Assembly (NCBI GenBank): GCA_016719535.1
Contig: JADJYX010000030.1
Location: 1 to 64,000, forward strand
DNA length: 64,000 nucleotides
Direction of reading: 5' to 3'
Source of the DNA: Rubrivivax sp.
Lineage (GTDB): Bacteria; Pseudomonadota; Gammaproteobacteria; Burkholderiales; Burkholderiaceae_C
Part shown: piece by piece, positions 9,764 to 19,100 of the stretch
Layout: each line of letters begins with the position of its first letter
Numbering within the stretch: position 1 is the first letter of the stretch
Made by a program: the position numbers and the translations under genes
The notes under the pieces: model-generated
Seen by the model: the letters and a program-made list of their open reading frames with translations, nothing else
Database searches by the model: none
What the model was told of the DNA's origin: nothing

Positions 9764-10364
9764 GGCCGGGATCCAATTGGCGGCGGGTATGGCGCGCAGG
9801 CCGGCTGTGGCGCAGGAAGTCCAGCCGCACGCGTGCTGCACAGGGTGTTCGGCACCAGTGGCAGCGCCAAGTCGGCAAGGTGACGGTGGTGATGGGCGCG
9901 GGGTCGCCGGCGGCCGGCGTTGCCGGCGTGGTCGCCGTGGACGCGCTGTTGGTGGTGACGGTCCTGCATGGCTGGTCGTGTGACGCCGGTGCAGCTGCTG
10001 CTGCTGCTGCGGCGACGCGCATCGATGAAGGGGTGGTCAGTACAGCATCCGAGGCCCCCAATGGGGAACCCTGATGCGTCACCGATTGCGCTGCGAACGG
10101 TGCGACCCTGGTCGCCGCCGGCATCGGCGTGGACGTGGTCAACGCCGCCTGGCGCTCGCGCCAGCGCCGGGTTCGCGCGGCGTGATGGAAGCGCCCGGGC
10201 AGGCTGTCCTGGTAGCGACGGCCGGCGTCGCGTTGCGACTGTCGGCGCGCCGTCGCGGAGCAACCCGCAGCGCAGTAGACCTGCCCGCGGTCGCAGTGGC
10301 TGCAAACGAGCACCGGCGCACGGCAGCGCGCGCACACGAAGCGTCGGGCAGGAACGTCCCGCAT
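9747..10364 (-). CDS. Zinc-ribbon accessory protein of the outer IS21 element
   Basis: A 205-residue protein from ATG at 10364. The N-terminal part has a cysteine array (FVCARCRAPVLVCSHCDRG, then YCAAGC) likely to bind zinc, followed by a very basic stretch (ARRQSQRDAGRRYQDS). A second CxxC-type cluster (CHWCRTPC) lies near the C-terminus. ORFs of this kind precede istA in some betaproteobacterial IS21 elements; I recall the family by its VTHQGSP motif, but its role is unknown. The middle section is low-complexity Ala/Thr/Pro. It appears intact and precedes istA with a 17-bp overlap. Confidence 0.55.
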   Translation of the reverse strand: MRDVPARRFVCARCRAPVLVCSHCDRGQVYCAAGCSATARRQSQRDAGRRYQDSLPGRFHHAARTRRWRERQAALTTSTPMPAATRVAPFAAQSVTHQGSPLGASDAVLTTPSSMRVAAAAAAAAPASHDQPCRTVTTNSASTATTPATPAAGDPAPITTVTLPTWRCHWCRTPCAARVRLDFLRHSRPARHTRRQLDPGRGHSP

Positions 10365-10410
10365 GCGCACCCCGGCAAGTTGCCGAGGGTGTGCTGGACG
10401 GGATCGTCCA

Positions 10411-10506
10411 CGGGTGCAACACTGGCGCTGCACCCGTTGTCGCATGACACGGTGTAGGGCACGGCGAACGGGATCGAACTGCCAAGTAGGGACCGCCGCC
10501 GTGCCC
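10411..10506. promoter_or_regulatory. Hairpins upstream of the outer IS21 genes
   Basis: CGGGTGCA and TGCACCCG (10415-10438 approx.) form one hairpin. GGGCACGGCG and CGCCGTGCCC (about 10457-10506) form a second. They sit between the element's right end and its first gene and may limit read-through transcription into the transposase genes. No clear -35/-10 was found. Confidence 0.35.
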
Positions 10507-10675
10507 GCCTACCTCGGTGTGGGCCGATTACAGCGCCGCGACCGGCTGTAGTGTTCCTGGTGGCCGCCCGCACCGCCACGCGCACACCGGGGAACCGTCG
10601 ACACGCCCCGGCGTGGTCAGTGCGACCGCCAATGCCGGGGCCTTCACCTCAACCAACTCCCACCTGAGCGCCCGC

Positions 10676-10709
10676 CCGTGCCTGGCCGCCCTCGGGCGGC
10701 CAGGCACGG
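10676..10709. terminator. Perfect 15-bp-stem hairpin downstream of the 10753 gene
   Basis: CCGTGCCTGGCCGCC, loop CTCG, then the exact complement. There is no U-tract on either side, so it is only a candidate terminator. It lies 44 bp past the stop of the minus-strand gene at 10753. The rest of 10446-10752 holds the IS end and no gene. Confidence 0.5.
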
Positions 10710-10752
10710 ATGTCTCCGCGATCCTTAAAGCCCAAACTCCAGAACCGCGGCC

Positions 10753-11379
10753 TCACAGCCAGAAAACAGCGCTTCCTGGCAGCCGTTCACAACACCGATC
10801 GGCGGCACGCTGGAAGCCGTGCACCGCCATCTCCGACGCCAACTTCTGCGTGAAGCCATCTGAGAGGGTAACTGGGGGGCCGGCTTCGGCGCTGCATCGC
10901 CTCCGCAGGCTGTCGACCACGTCGGGGCCTAAAGACTCTTCCCAAGAATGCATGGCCGCCAGCAACGCAGCGGGTTGCTCGAAGGTGTCGAAGAACGGCA
11001 GCGCGATCTGGATCAGTTGTCGCCGTAGGCTCTCGCGCTCGGTGGCGTCAGCCAAGTCCGCGGACCACCAGAAGGTGTTCTTCAGCGGCGCGATGGGCGA
11101 GAGTTCGAACGTACGCCCCATGTGCTTGAGCGAACGCCCTTGATCGGCAGCCGCGTCGTAGCGAAGCCCATCGATCTCGGGCACCCAGACACCAAAGTAC
11201 ACAGAATACTCCGGCAGCTTTGACGGACGTCCTGTGCGCAAACCAACGACGTGCCAGACACCAGTCAGTTGGCGCCGCACGAAGAACCTGCGTCCCGGCC
11301 GCGCAGAGAATCCGTGAGGCTCCAGGATTGACGTGAGTGCCCGCCAAAGCTCACTGCTGGCTATGGGAGGTACGCTCAC
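10753..11379 (-). CDS. Hypothetical protein (208 aa)
   Basis: Begins MSVPPIASSELWRALTSILE and is soluble by composition, with an N-terminal half rich in aromatic residues (YSVYFGVWVPEIDGLRY) and a helical C-terminal half. I recognise no family. The size, the lower GC than the flanking housekeeping genes and the position in a minus-strand series downstream of an RHS toxin gene would fit an immunity-type or accessory protein; that is inference only. The gene upstream (11413-11942) ends about 30 bp before its ATG. Confidence 0.55.
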   Translation of the reverse strand: MSVPPIASSELWRALTSILEPHGFSARPGRRFFVRRQLTGVWHVVGLRTGRPSKLPEYSVYFGVWVPEIDGLRYDAAADQGRSLKHMGRTFELSPIAPLKNTFWWSADLADATERESLRRQLIQIALPFFDTFEQPAALLAAMHSWEESLGPDVVDSLRRRCSAEAGPPVTLSDGFTQKLASEMAVHGFQRAADRCCERLPGSAVFWL

Positions 11380-11412
11380 TTCGGATCGACCTTGATGCTG
11401 ACCTGGATGACG

Positions 11413-11942
11413 TCAGTTCCAATCCTCATTATCCTCATGGCTGCCTGTCTCCCGGACACCCGCGCGCCAAGGTCTCGGATCGCGTCGAGCATTCAGGCGA
11501 CACGCCGGCTCGTGCGCGAAGATGAAGATGAACTCGGGCTTCCCCGTTGCCCGCCTCGGATCGTTCAGCCTCCGCCACCCGCGGAGGGACTCCTGATCCA
11601 CGCGAAATCGTTCTGGAATCGTTTGACGTAGTCCGGATCGATGCCGATGCCAGCGATCAACTCAAGCAAGTCGTCTTCATGAAAGTACTCGTCGTCTTGA
11701 AGCTCCAGCGAGAACTCGATCACCGAGGGTCGACTGTCGATCTGCGAGAGATTCGCGTACCTGCCAGTCGAGAGAGCGAACCAGACGGTTCGATATGTTG
11801 ACCATGACGTCGAGTTCACTCTGACCTTGCCTTGATGGGGACGCACACCCAGTCGGCGGGCCAGCGCGTCGAAGTCGAGCCTGATCTCTGCTGCCGGGCA
11901 GAAGTTTCGCCGTGGAACGTCGCGCTGGTGAACGACTTTCAC
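11413..11942 (-). CDS. Hypothetical protein with a probable frameshift
   Basis: From GTG at 11942 the frame gives 125 residues (start MKVVHQRDVPRRNF) and stops at 11565 in a Gly-rich run. Adding one G near 11599 switches to a frame that reads on sensibly: NDFAVDQESLRGWRRLNDP, then GKPEFIFIFAHEPACRL, to a stop at 11413. The longer version (~175 aa) is more plausible. The acidic stretch LELQDDEYFHEDDLLELI is visible. The family is unknown. It is another member of the minus-strand series after the RHS gene. Confidence 0.45.
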
Positions 11943-12427
11943 TGACAGCCTACTTCTTGCACGTCGGGTAGCTGTGATTGGTTCCGACGAAGCCTATCGC
12001 TTCGCTCGCCAGCACCGCCCCCAGCGGCAGCCTCGAACACTCGCCCTCCCCGACGTCGATCCAAGCCGAGCCCCGCTACGTGGAGGCAGCCAGGGGTGGC
12101 GCTGCGCCGCCCTTGGACTCCCTTGGACTCGACGCCGGAGGACCTCAGGTCAACCCTGATATCGAGGCCGAGCGAACTGCGGGCGAAACGTCGTTGCCGA
12201 AACGTCGGTTGCCGGCCGAATCTGGGCAGGGCAACAGTCCGGGCACCAACTCCGAGTCCTCCGAACCAATATCGGCCGCCCAAGCAGGTGTGACTTGGGC
12301 GGCTGGGCGGCAAAGAGACCGTTTGAAATTCCTCTGCGCGACCGGTGGCGCATCGGGGCCCAACGAGGGGCCCTGACAGCCGATACGGACCGGGGCCTAG
12401 ACGGTGCGCCGCCATCGGATCGCAAGG
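11943..12427. other. Stretch without a confident gene
   Basis: Open frames exist on both strands (for example 11978-12376 plus and 11939-12415 minus), but none has convincing protein features. The DNA contains a small direct repeat (CCTTGGACTC twice near 12112-12131). It may be a decayed gene. Confidence 0.4.
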
Positions 12428-13435
12428 CTAGCTCTCGAAAAGCACGGGGAAGCGACCGCGGGCAGCCTGGAGCAGGGCTTGTACCTCGTGTTCCAGTGCG
12501 GCCCACGGCGGCCGGCCGGAGAGCATCGCACTGTGCAGTCTGGGTTCGGCAGTGCGCCGCAGCAGATCGACGCCCGTGGGCCAGCCAAGGCGGCGCAGCA
12601 GTTGCGCGCGGAGCAACGCCACGCGTTCGAGTTCCCCCGGGCCGGCGCCGGCGCGGGCGAACAGGCTGGGCGCCAAGCCTGCCCTCCGCCCTGCCGGCGC
12701 GGCCGCCGGGTCGGGGATGGGGTAGCGCAGCCGGATGGTCTCCTCCGCAAGCATGCGGGGGCTCAACTCGTCGCGCAGGGCGGATTCGTCGAGATCGTGC
12801 AAGGCGTCTTCCAGCGCGGCGAGCGCCCCACCGCTGCTGGCGGCACCCAGGATCCCGCGACCATGGTCCGGCGCGAACAGTCTCATTAGCTTGGGCGACA
12901 GCCACAGATCATCCGCCTCAGCACCGGCGCCCTGACTCGCCTTGGCCGAAAGCGCCGCGAATGACCCCAGTTGCTCGATGTGGCGCCCCAGGCGTGCACA
13001 GGCGGCCGGCACGACATCGGTCGCCACCAGCCATGGCAACAGGCGACTGCCCGGGGGATCCGCGGCCTTCGCGCCCACCTCGATATCACGTTCGCCGCCC
13101 ACGATCCGGCATCCCCCGGCGAATGCGGGCGGCAAGCCGGCGAGTCCGCCGCGCCCGCGGGCCAGTGCACGCAGCGCGTCGACGAAGGCGGGTTCCAGGC
13201 TGCAGGCATCGGCCCACTCGCGTTCGCGATCGGTGCCTCGGCAGGGCAGGCCCCAGAAACAGCCCGCCGGCGGCAGTACGCACAGCAAAGTGGCGCCGCA
13301 GCCGGCCAGGTCATGACGCATCACGCGCAGGCCTGGACTTCCGGCCGTACCAGCGCCCGCCATGATGTCCGCGGCCGAGACGCAGGCGGCGAAGTACTGC
13401 GCGGCGGATAGCGGGTGTTCGGCACCGTCAAGCAT
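12428..13435 (-). CDS. Hypothetical protein (335 aa)
   Basis: The likely start is ATG at 13435 (MLDGAEHPLSAAQYFAACVS); a start at 13477 is possible but adds a Pro/Ser-rich tail without features. The protein is soluble, Ala-rich and helical, with a central acidic segment (LEDALHDLDESALRDELSP) and conserved-looking motifs such as LWLSPKLMRLFAPDHGRGI. I do not recognise the family. It lies in the minus-strand run downstream of the RHS gene. Confidence 0.5.
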   Translation of the reverse strand: MLDGAEHPLSAAQYFAACVSAADIMAGAGTAGSPGLRVMRHDLAGCGATLLCVLPPAGCFWGLPCRGTDREREWADACSLEPAFVDALRALARGRGGLAGLPPAFAGGCRIVGGERDIEVGAKAADPPGSRLLPWLVATDVVPAACARLGRHIEQLGSFAALSAKASQGAGAEADDLWLSPKLMRLFAPDHGRGILGAASSGGALAALEDALHDLDESALRDELSPRMLAEETIRLRYPIPDPAAAPAGRRAGLAPSLFARAGAGPGELERVALLRAQLLRRLGWPTGVDLLRRTAEPRLHSAMLSGRPPWAALEHEVQALLQAARGRFPVLFES

Positions 13436-13749
13436 GCGCGATTCTGAACCGATGGTCGATGGTGGCGGCGCGTGCACCGCCGCTCATCGTTCCCGCCGCG
13501 GGATCACCGATCGCGGCCGGAGCCGCGTCGAAGCAAGTTATCGTGAATCCACGTGTAACCGCTGTCCAGCGTGGCCGCGTACTCGGCGCAGTCGCTCGCT
13601 TGCGATACAGCTGCAAGTGCGTCACTGATTGCCCCGTACCACTCGCGTCCTCCCGTGTCACATGATGCCTTCTGGTGGGACCGCTGCCGACAGCGATGAC
13701 CAATGCCGCCGCAGAAGGCACCGAGACAGCTCCCGCAACTGCCTTGAAC

Positions 13750-13889
13750 ATTTGTGCCAGAACCTCAAGCAGGTCTTCGAGGCCCTGCGCGAATTCATGA
13801 CGTCGCCGGACCCGCCCAAGCGGCCTATCGGGTTCGTTACGCCCGAGGACAAGGGGAAGATGGCCGCGGGGGCAAGAAGCAAGACCTGA
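13750..13889 (+). pseudogene. C-terminal relic of an ORF6N-domain-like protein
   Basis: The plus-strand frame ending at 13889 reads QNLKQVFEALREFM, then PPKRPIGFVTPEDKGK. This resembles the conserved tail of ORF6N-domain proteins, which are carried by phages and mobile elements (pattern VFDAIRELM...PPKRPIGF). Upstream of ~13750 the frame has no similarity to the family, so only the 3' end survives. The identification rests on memory of the motif. Confidence 0.4.
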
Positions 13890-14012
13890 CCCCATGCACA
13901 CCCTCGCTCTTCTTGCCCCGGCTGTGCAACCGCCGGATCCTGCCAATCATGTCCATGGTGAACAATCCATTTCCCTGCTGCTGCAAAAGGCAGCACGGTA
14001 GGTGGTTCACCG

Positions 14013-14065
14013 GGCTCAGTTTTCGGTCGGCACAACCCTCAAAGCTGGCTCAGTTTTCGGTCGGC
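14013..14065. repeat. Two direct copies of a 19-bp motif
   Basis: GGCTCAGTTTTCGGTCGGC occurs at 14013-14031 and again at 14047-14065, 34 bp apart. Repeated subterminal motifs of this kind occur at IS21-type ends, so this may be an orphan insertion-sequence end. Confidence 0.5.
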
Positions 14066-14246
14066 GCCAACAAGCATAGGTGCAACGGGTAGCAGCTTCT
14101 CGTTTCGTGGAAAGTCGCCGGCTGGCAGTGCCTCGGCGATGGTCATGGCCGGGGTACGCTCTCGGTGAAGTCCGACTTCGCATGCTGCCTGCCGCACCAA
14201 AGCGGACCATGCGCTGCGGCCGCCGATAAGCGGTGCGGGCCGCGGA

Positions 14247-14692
14247 TCAGCCGAGGCGCTCGAGGAAGGGCAGGCCCTGGTCACGCAGCGCGGCGATGGC
14301 GGCTTCGAGGAGCGCTGTCCCGGGTCGTCGCGCGTGAACATGCTCCACTGCGGGAACTCGGGCGCGGCCGCCGAGAGGAATACCGACCCCTCGGGGGCCT
14401 CGCGGTCGCGGGCGAAGTCGAACTGCGCGCCGAACCAGGGCCGGATCGACTGCTCCGGAAACCGGTGCAGCCTGGACCAGCACAGGTACAGCGTTGCCTG
14501 GCCGACGTTCTTGTCCGACAGCGAGAAGACGATGAAGCGCGACATCGCGTCCGTGTCGCGCCGCCACACCAGCTCGCCCGGCCAGAGGTAGTCGCTCCTG
14601 ATCTTGACCCGCGTGTACTTCGGCTCAAGGGTGGCGAGCAGGGCGTCGAGGGCGCGGCCGACGCGCTGGCGGATCTCTACGTTGATCGACAT
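14247..14692 (-). CDS. Hypothetical protein directly downstream of the RHS toxin (candidate immunity protein), frameshifted
   Basis: ATG at 14692 starts MSINVEIRQRVGRALDALLA; about 122 residues read cleanly to FTRDDPG. The open frame then becomes improbable. Supplying one base near 14320 gives LLEAAIAALRDQGLPFLERL and a stop at 14247, so the repaired protein has ~147 residues. It is soluble, with many aromatic residues, and belongs to no family I know. Its start lies 80 bp after the RHS stop on the same strand, exactly where the immunity gene of a polymorphic RHS toxin is expected; this assignment is inference from position. Confidence 0.5.
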
Positions 14693-14772
14693 CGAGCGAG
14701 TCTACGAGGCGGCCGCGGCAGCGCGGCAAGACCGGACTGGCCGTCTGCATTGCCTGCGAACCTTTCAACTTA

Positions 14773-15708
14773 TCATATCCCCAGCAGGAAGAGCCGTAGC
14801 CACTGCGTCAGGCCGATGAGCCCGTGCACGTGCTGGACGAATCCGGCGCCGGGGCCCAACTGGCTGGCGAGCAGCGCCATCTGCGCCTCGCTCGGTGCCG
14901 CCCAGGTAAACAGCACGAATACGCCGTCTCTCTCCGCGGCCGCCGCGGTCCCGGTTCGGATCTGGCCGATCAACCGCGTCATTGCCGGACCGACCTTCTG
15001 CGGCAGTCCGTACTTCACCTCCAGCAGCGCAACGCGATCCTTCACCTGGATCATGAAGTCGATGACACGGCGACCGCCTGGACCGACAAGACGGATCTGC
15101 GAGCTCACGGCAGATCGTCCTAGCGTCTGTATCAGTATGCGCTCGACCGCGGACTCGACCGTGGCGCCCAGGGCGCGAAGGGCAGAGCCGCCTATGGCAC
15201 GGGAGATGGCGAACCCGGCGCGGACGTTGGCCAGCGCGAGATTGACCTGCGCGGACATCGCCGCACCGACTTCGCCGAGCGACATCATGCCGCTCGGATC
15301 GATGTTGTTCAGCGGGTCAGAGTGCGCGTAGGCGTAGGCGTGCTGCGACCTGGGGTCGGACGGCGAGCCGAGGTGAGGATCACGCGAAGCAAACCGCGCT
15401 GAACCGGCCTGGTACCAGCGCTGGCGCTGGTACTGGAGTTGCGCTTCCCGGTCCCAGTACTCGCCGGTGAACTGATGCCTCAGGCGCGGATTGCCGTTGA
15501 CGAGTTCGCCGAAGGCACTCACTTCGTAGGTCTCGACCGCGGCGCCCGAACGGTCCACCGCGGCGAGCGTGGTGTCCAGGTGCCCGGCAATCGGCAGGAG
15601 ATCCTCGCTCGGACTGCCGAACAGCGCCCCTGTCCGCCGCGCGTCTGCTGGCGCAGCGAGTCGCCCCAGACGTAGGCCACGCGCTCGGTGCCCGTGCTCC
15701 AGCACCAC
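14773..15708 (-). CDS. RHS C-terminal segment with PD-(D/E)XK-like toxin domain
   Basis: This frame holds the end of the RHS core (FTGEYWDREAQLQYQRQRWY, then RFASRDPHLG and NNIDPSG) and the polymorphic tip after NNIDPSG. The tip has a helical linker, then RRVIDFMIQVKDRVALLEVKYG. An Asp followed ~13 residues later by E-x-K is the signature of PD-(D/E)XK nucleases, and a downstream Gln (RLIGQI) also fits. The tip would therefore cut nucleic acid in a target cell. The segment is separated from the main RHS frame by several one-base frame changes near 15630, 15690 and 15750. As the sequence stands, the toxin domain is not translated with the upstream protein. Confidence 0.7.
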   Translation of the reverse strand: MVLEHGHRARGLRLGRLAAPADARRTGALFGSPSEDLLPIAGHLDTTLAAVDRSGAAVETYEVSAFGELVNGNPRLRHQFTGEYWDREAQLQYQRQRWYQAGSARFASRDPHLGSPSDPRSQHAYAYAHSDPLNNIDPSGMMSLGEVGAAMSAQVNLALANVRAGFAISRAIGGSALRALGATVESAVERILIQTLGRSAVSSQIRLVGPGGRRVIDFMIQVKDRVALLEVKYGLPQKVGPAMTRLIGQIRTGTAAAAERDGVFVLFTWAAPSEAQMALLASQLGPGAGFVQHVHGLIGLTQWLRLFLLGI

Positions 15709-16144
15709 CTGCGGCCACTCGGTCGTCGGGTCGATGAGGTAGCGGCGTGCTGCTGGCGCCGATGGTCTTGCGGATGCGCTGGCCGTCGGCGTCGTAGCCG
15801 TAGCTGGCCACCACGTTGGCGGTGGCCAGGTTGGGGCCCCTGCGCACTTCGATGAGCCGGTTTTCGGCGTCGAAGATGTAGCCGGTGTACTCGCTCGGGG
15901 TGGTCTTGCCGGCGAGGTTGCCGTTGCCGTCCCAGGTGTAGGTGGTGGTGACGGTGCTGCCGGTGGCGGTGCTCAGCGTTTCGCTGGTGAGCCGGTCGTT
16001 GTTGTCGTAGGTGTAGCTGGTGCTGTCGGTGCCGGCGGCGGTGGTCACCGTCTTGCCGGTGCGGTTGCCCACCTTGTCATACGTGTAGCTCGTGGCTTCC
16101 GTGGCGGCAGCTGCGGGGTTGCCCAGGAAGGCGACGAGCTGCAC
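15709..16144 (-). pseudogene. RHS gene, frame-shifted middle part
   Basis: The segment from 16144 continues the RHS repeats in a different frame from the main ORF: VAFLGNPAAAATEATSYTYD, then NRTGKTVTT, YTYDNNDRLTSETL and YGYDADGQRIRKTIGASST. After that it must change frame near 15750 to read RYLIDPTTEWPQVVLEHGH, and again near 15690 to read ERVAYVWGDSLRQQTRGGQG. All changes lie in short G or C runs (a missing G near 16142, extra C near 15751 and 15693, a missing G near 15630). They add up to zero net shift. Confidence 0.7.
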
Positions 16145-19100
16145 CCCTTGTAGCTGCGCTCGCTCGTGAGCCGGGCATTGGCGTCGTAGCCGAAGGTCTG
16201 CGCACGCGCCGGGTTGCCGCTGAAGCCGCCGGTGCCGACCACGAAGGCGGCGCTGGCGTCGAAGGTGTCGATGCGGCTGACTGCGCCGCCAACGCCGCGA
16301 CTGATGGCCTGGCCGGACACGAGGGTGCTCGCACCGCCCTGGCGCCGCAGGTGCGCGATGGCGATGAGGCGGTCCTGTGCGTCGTGGCGCCGCTCGGTGA
16401 TGAGTTCGACGCCAGCGCCGGTGTCCAGCACCTGTTCACTGCGCAGCGGGCGGCCGGCAGTGTCGTAGGTGTAGGTCGTAGCCTTGCCATCGGGGGCCAC
16501 CAGGCGGGTCAGGCGGCCGTCGCCGTCGTACTGGTAGTCGGTGTGGCCCTCGCTGGTGATGCGGCGTGTGATGCGGCCGGCGGCATCGTAGGTCCAGCCG
16601 AGCGTGCCCTGGGGACCGGCCAGCTGCGTCAGGCGGCCTTGGGCATCGTAGGTATAGGTCGTCGTACCCTGAGCGCTGGTGGCACCGACTTCGGTCTGCG
16701 TCGCGCGCTGGCCGTCGGCGGTGTAAGTCCAGCTGATCGTTCGCGCCGGGGTGTTGGCGGTCGGCGGTATCGTGCGGCTCGTCTCTCGCCCTTCGCTGTC
16801 GTAGCTGCGCGTGATCGTCTGGCCGCCGAAGGTCGTGTGGCCGGTGAGCTGGCCCTCCAGGTCGAAGGCGAAGCTCTCGGTAGCGCCGTCGGGCAGGATG
16901 CGGCTGATGGGCCGGCCGGCTGCGTCGTAGCGCCATTGCACCTCGCGCCCGGCGGCGTCGCGCTGCAGGGTGCGGGCGTTGGTCTCGTCGTAGCTGTAGG
17001 CGGTCGGCGTGGCGATGCCGCTTTGCACGGCGCTCACCAGGCGCCCCGCAGCATCGTAGCCATAGGTCGTGACGACGCCGCGCGGATCGGTCTCGCTGGC
17101 CCTGCGGCCGTCGGGACGGTAGCTGATGCTGTGCGCACTGCCGTCCGGGAAGTCCGTACGCGTCAGTCGGTTGAGCGCATCGTAGGTGTAGACGATCACG
17201 CGGCCGTCGGGCAGCCGGGTCTGGGTGCGGTTGCCCGCGGCGTCGTAACCGTGCTCGGTACGCCGTCCGCTGGCGTCGGTGTTGGACGTGAGCTGCGCCG
17301 CGGCGTCGTAGCCGCTGCCCCGGCGGGCGCCGGTTCCGTCCACTTCGGCCGTCATGCGGCCGGCCGCGTCGTACTCCATGCGCACGCGGCTGCCGTCGGG
17401 GTGCTCGGTCTCGACGTGGCGGTTGAGCTCGTCGTAGGCCTTGCGCGTCACGCGGCCGAGTCGGTCGGTGCGGCTCGTCTCGTTGCCATTGGCGTCGTAG
17501 CCGATCTGTTCGCTGGTGCCGTCGGGAAACTCGGTGCGGATCAGGCGCGAGTTGCCGTCGTAGCTGTAACGGGTGATGCGGCCCAGTGCGTCGGTGCTGC
17601 TGACCATCCGGCCGGCTTCGTTGTACGCCATGCGGCGGACGGCGCCGGTGGCATCGGTCTCCTGGACGATGCGCTTGTTGTTGTCGTAGACACGCGTGAC
17701 GGTCTCGATGCGCGGCACGCCCGCGACGGTGCGCGTCTGGGTGCTCGTGAGTTCGTTGCCGTTGGCATCGTAGGTGTAGTCAGTGCGGTTGCCAAGCGCA
17801 TCGGTCTCGCGCGTGCGTCGGCCTTGGGCGTCGTACAAATAGCTGGTGGCGATGCCGGCGACATTCATCGACGTCAGGTTGCCCTTGGCATCCTGGCCGA
17901 TCGCGGTCGTGCGGCCCAGCGGTTCGGTGATGCTATTGGGCGTGGCGCCGGGGAAAGTGAGGTCGCCCGGCCGGTAGCCAATGCTGGTCACGCGGCCCAG
18001 GGGGTCGGTGATGCTGACCGGGTTCTGGCGCTCGAAGTCGCGCCCCGTGGTCGGGTACGCCGTGGTGGTGCTACGGCCGAGTGGGTCGGTCTCGGTGAGC
18101 ACGAGTCCGGTGACGGCATTGAAGGTCTTGGTGACGGTATTGCCCAGCGGGTCGCGCCGCGTGAGCTCATTGCCGTTGGCGTCGTAGGTCAGGTCGGTGA
18201 CGCCGCCGCGCGCGCCGACGATGCGGGTGATGTTGCCGGCGGCATCGAAGGTGTATGTGGTGGCGTTGCCGCGCGGGTCGACCACACGCTGCTGGTTGGC
18301 CGTCTCATCGAAGCTCTGGCTGCCACTCGCACCGTTGCCGTCAGCGCTGCCGACGAGCCGTCCGAATTCGTCGAACTGCTGGCGCATCACGACCACGCCG
18401 CGCGGGTCGGTGATGCTCGAGAGCAGGTGCGCGCTGTTGACGCTGCCGCTGGTGCCGGCGGCCGGCGGCTGCGTCGCGGTGTCGTAGGTGAAGGTCGTGA
18501 CCTGCCCGAGGCGGTCGGTCACGCTGGCCAGTTCACCGGCAGCGTTGTAGGTGTAGACCAGGCTGCGCCCGGCGGGGTCGGTGGCGCGTGTGATGCGCCC
18601 CTGCGCGTCGCGCACGAGCTGCACCGCCAGCGCGGCGTTGTGCTGATAGCCGCCAGGCCCGTAGGTGACGGTGTTGCCGTAGCGGTCGGTCATGCTCATC
18701 ACACCCACGCCTTCGCGCAGCGTGTACTTCACACCTTCGGCGCTGGTGAAGATGAAGTCCTTGGGGTTCCAGGCCGTCAGTTCGTCCCAGTCGAACAGCA
18801 CGCCGCCGCGGAATTCCACCAGCGATGGCAGGTTGGTGACTTCGAGCGTGCCGCCCCCGGCGGCCGCGCCGACCGTGCCGCCCACGGGCAGCGGCAGCGG
18901 GTCGAACAGGATGTTGATCGCCGGCGGCACCGCGAACGCGCACACGGGCTCGTTGCGTGCCTGGAAGCGGTAGACGCCGCCATCGGGCAGCGTGACCGTC
19001 ACGCGGCGGTTGCCGATCGGCTCCACGCACTGGTTGAAGCCGCTGGTCCGCAGGCGCCAATTGGTGCCCAGCACCATGTTCTTGCGCACGCTCAAGTCGG

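Larger units (their letters stand above)
4260..10545 (-). mobile_element. IS21-family element (outer copy), split by a second IS21-like element
   Basis: In transcription order this element holds a zinc-ribbon ORF, istA, istB and a small third ORF, all on the minus strand with overlapping starts and stops. Its istA is interrupted at 6432-9293 by another element; removing that leaves about 3.4 kb. The ends are approximate: a CCGGTCGCG motif at 4263-4271 recurs inverted at 10537-10545. This is the best terminal-repeat candidate I could find, but a clean TG...CA end and target duplication were not resolved. Because istA is split, the copy cannot be autonomous unless complemented. Confidence 0.65.
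13436..14246. other. Gene-poor stretch with relics
   Basis: About 810 bp without an intact gene. It contains a plus-strand relic of an ORF6N-like protein (13750-13889), two copies of a 19-bp motif (14013-14065), and a hairpin-forming GGTGAAC...GTTCACC pair near 13956-14010. It looks like a scar of past insertions. Confidence 0.45.

Noticed and set aside
11939..12415. 158-residue minus-strand frame overlapping the start of the 11942 gene
   Set aside because: Its composition looks like a shadow frame and no motif is visible; kept only as an uncertain region.
12295..13365. 356-residue plus-strand frame opposite the 12428-13435 gene
   Set aside because: Arg/Pro-rich, no features; the minus-strand protein has a more normal composition.
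13950..14015. Inverted pair GGTGAAC...GTTCACC considered as a tRNA or integron attC site
   Set aside because: No cloverleaf or attC core sites (RYYYAAC/GTTRRRY) could be fitted.
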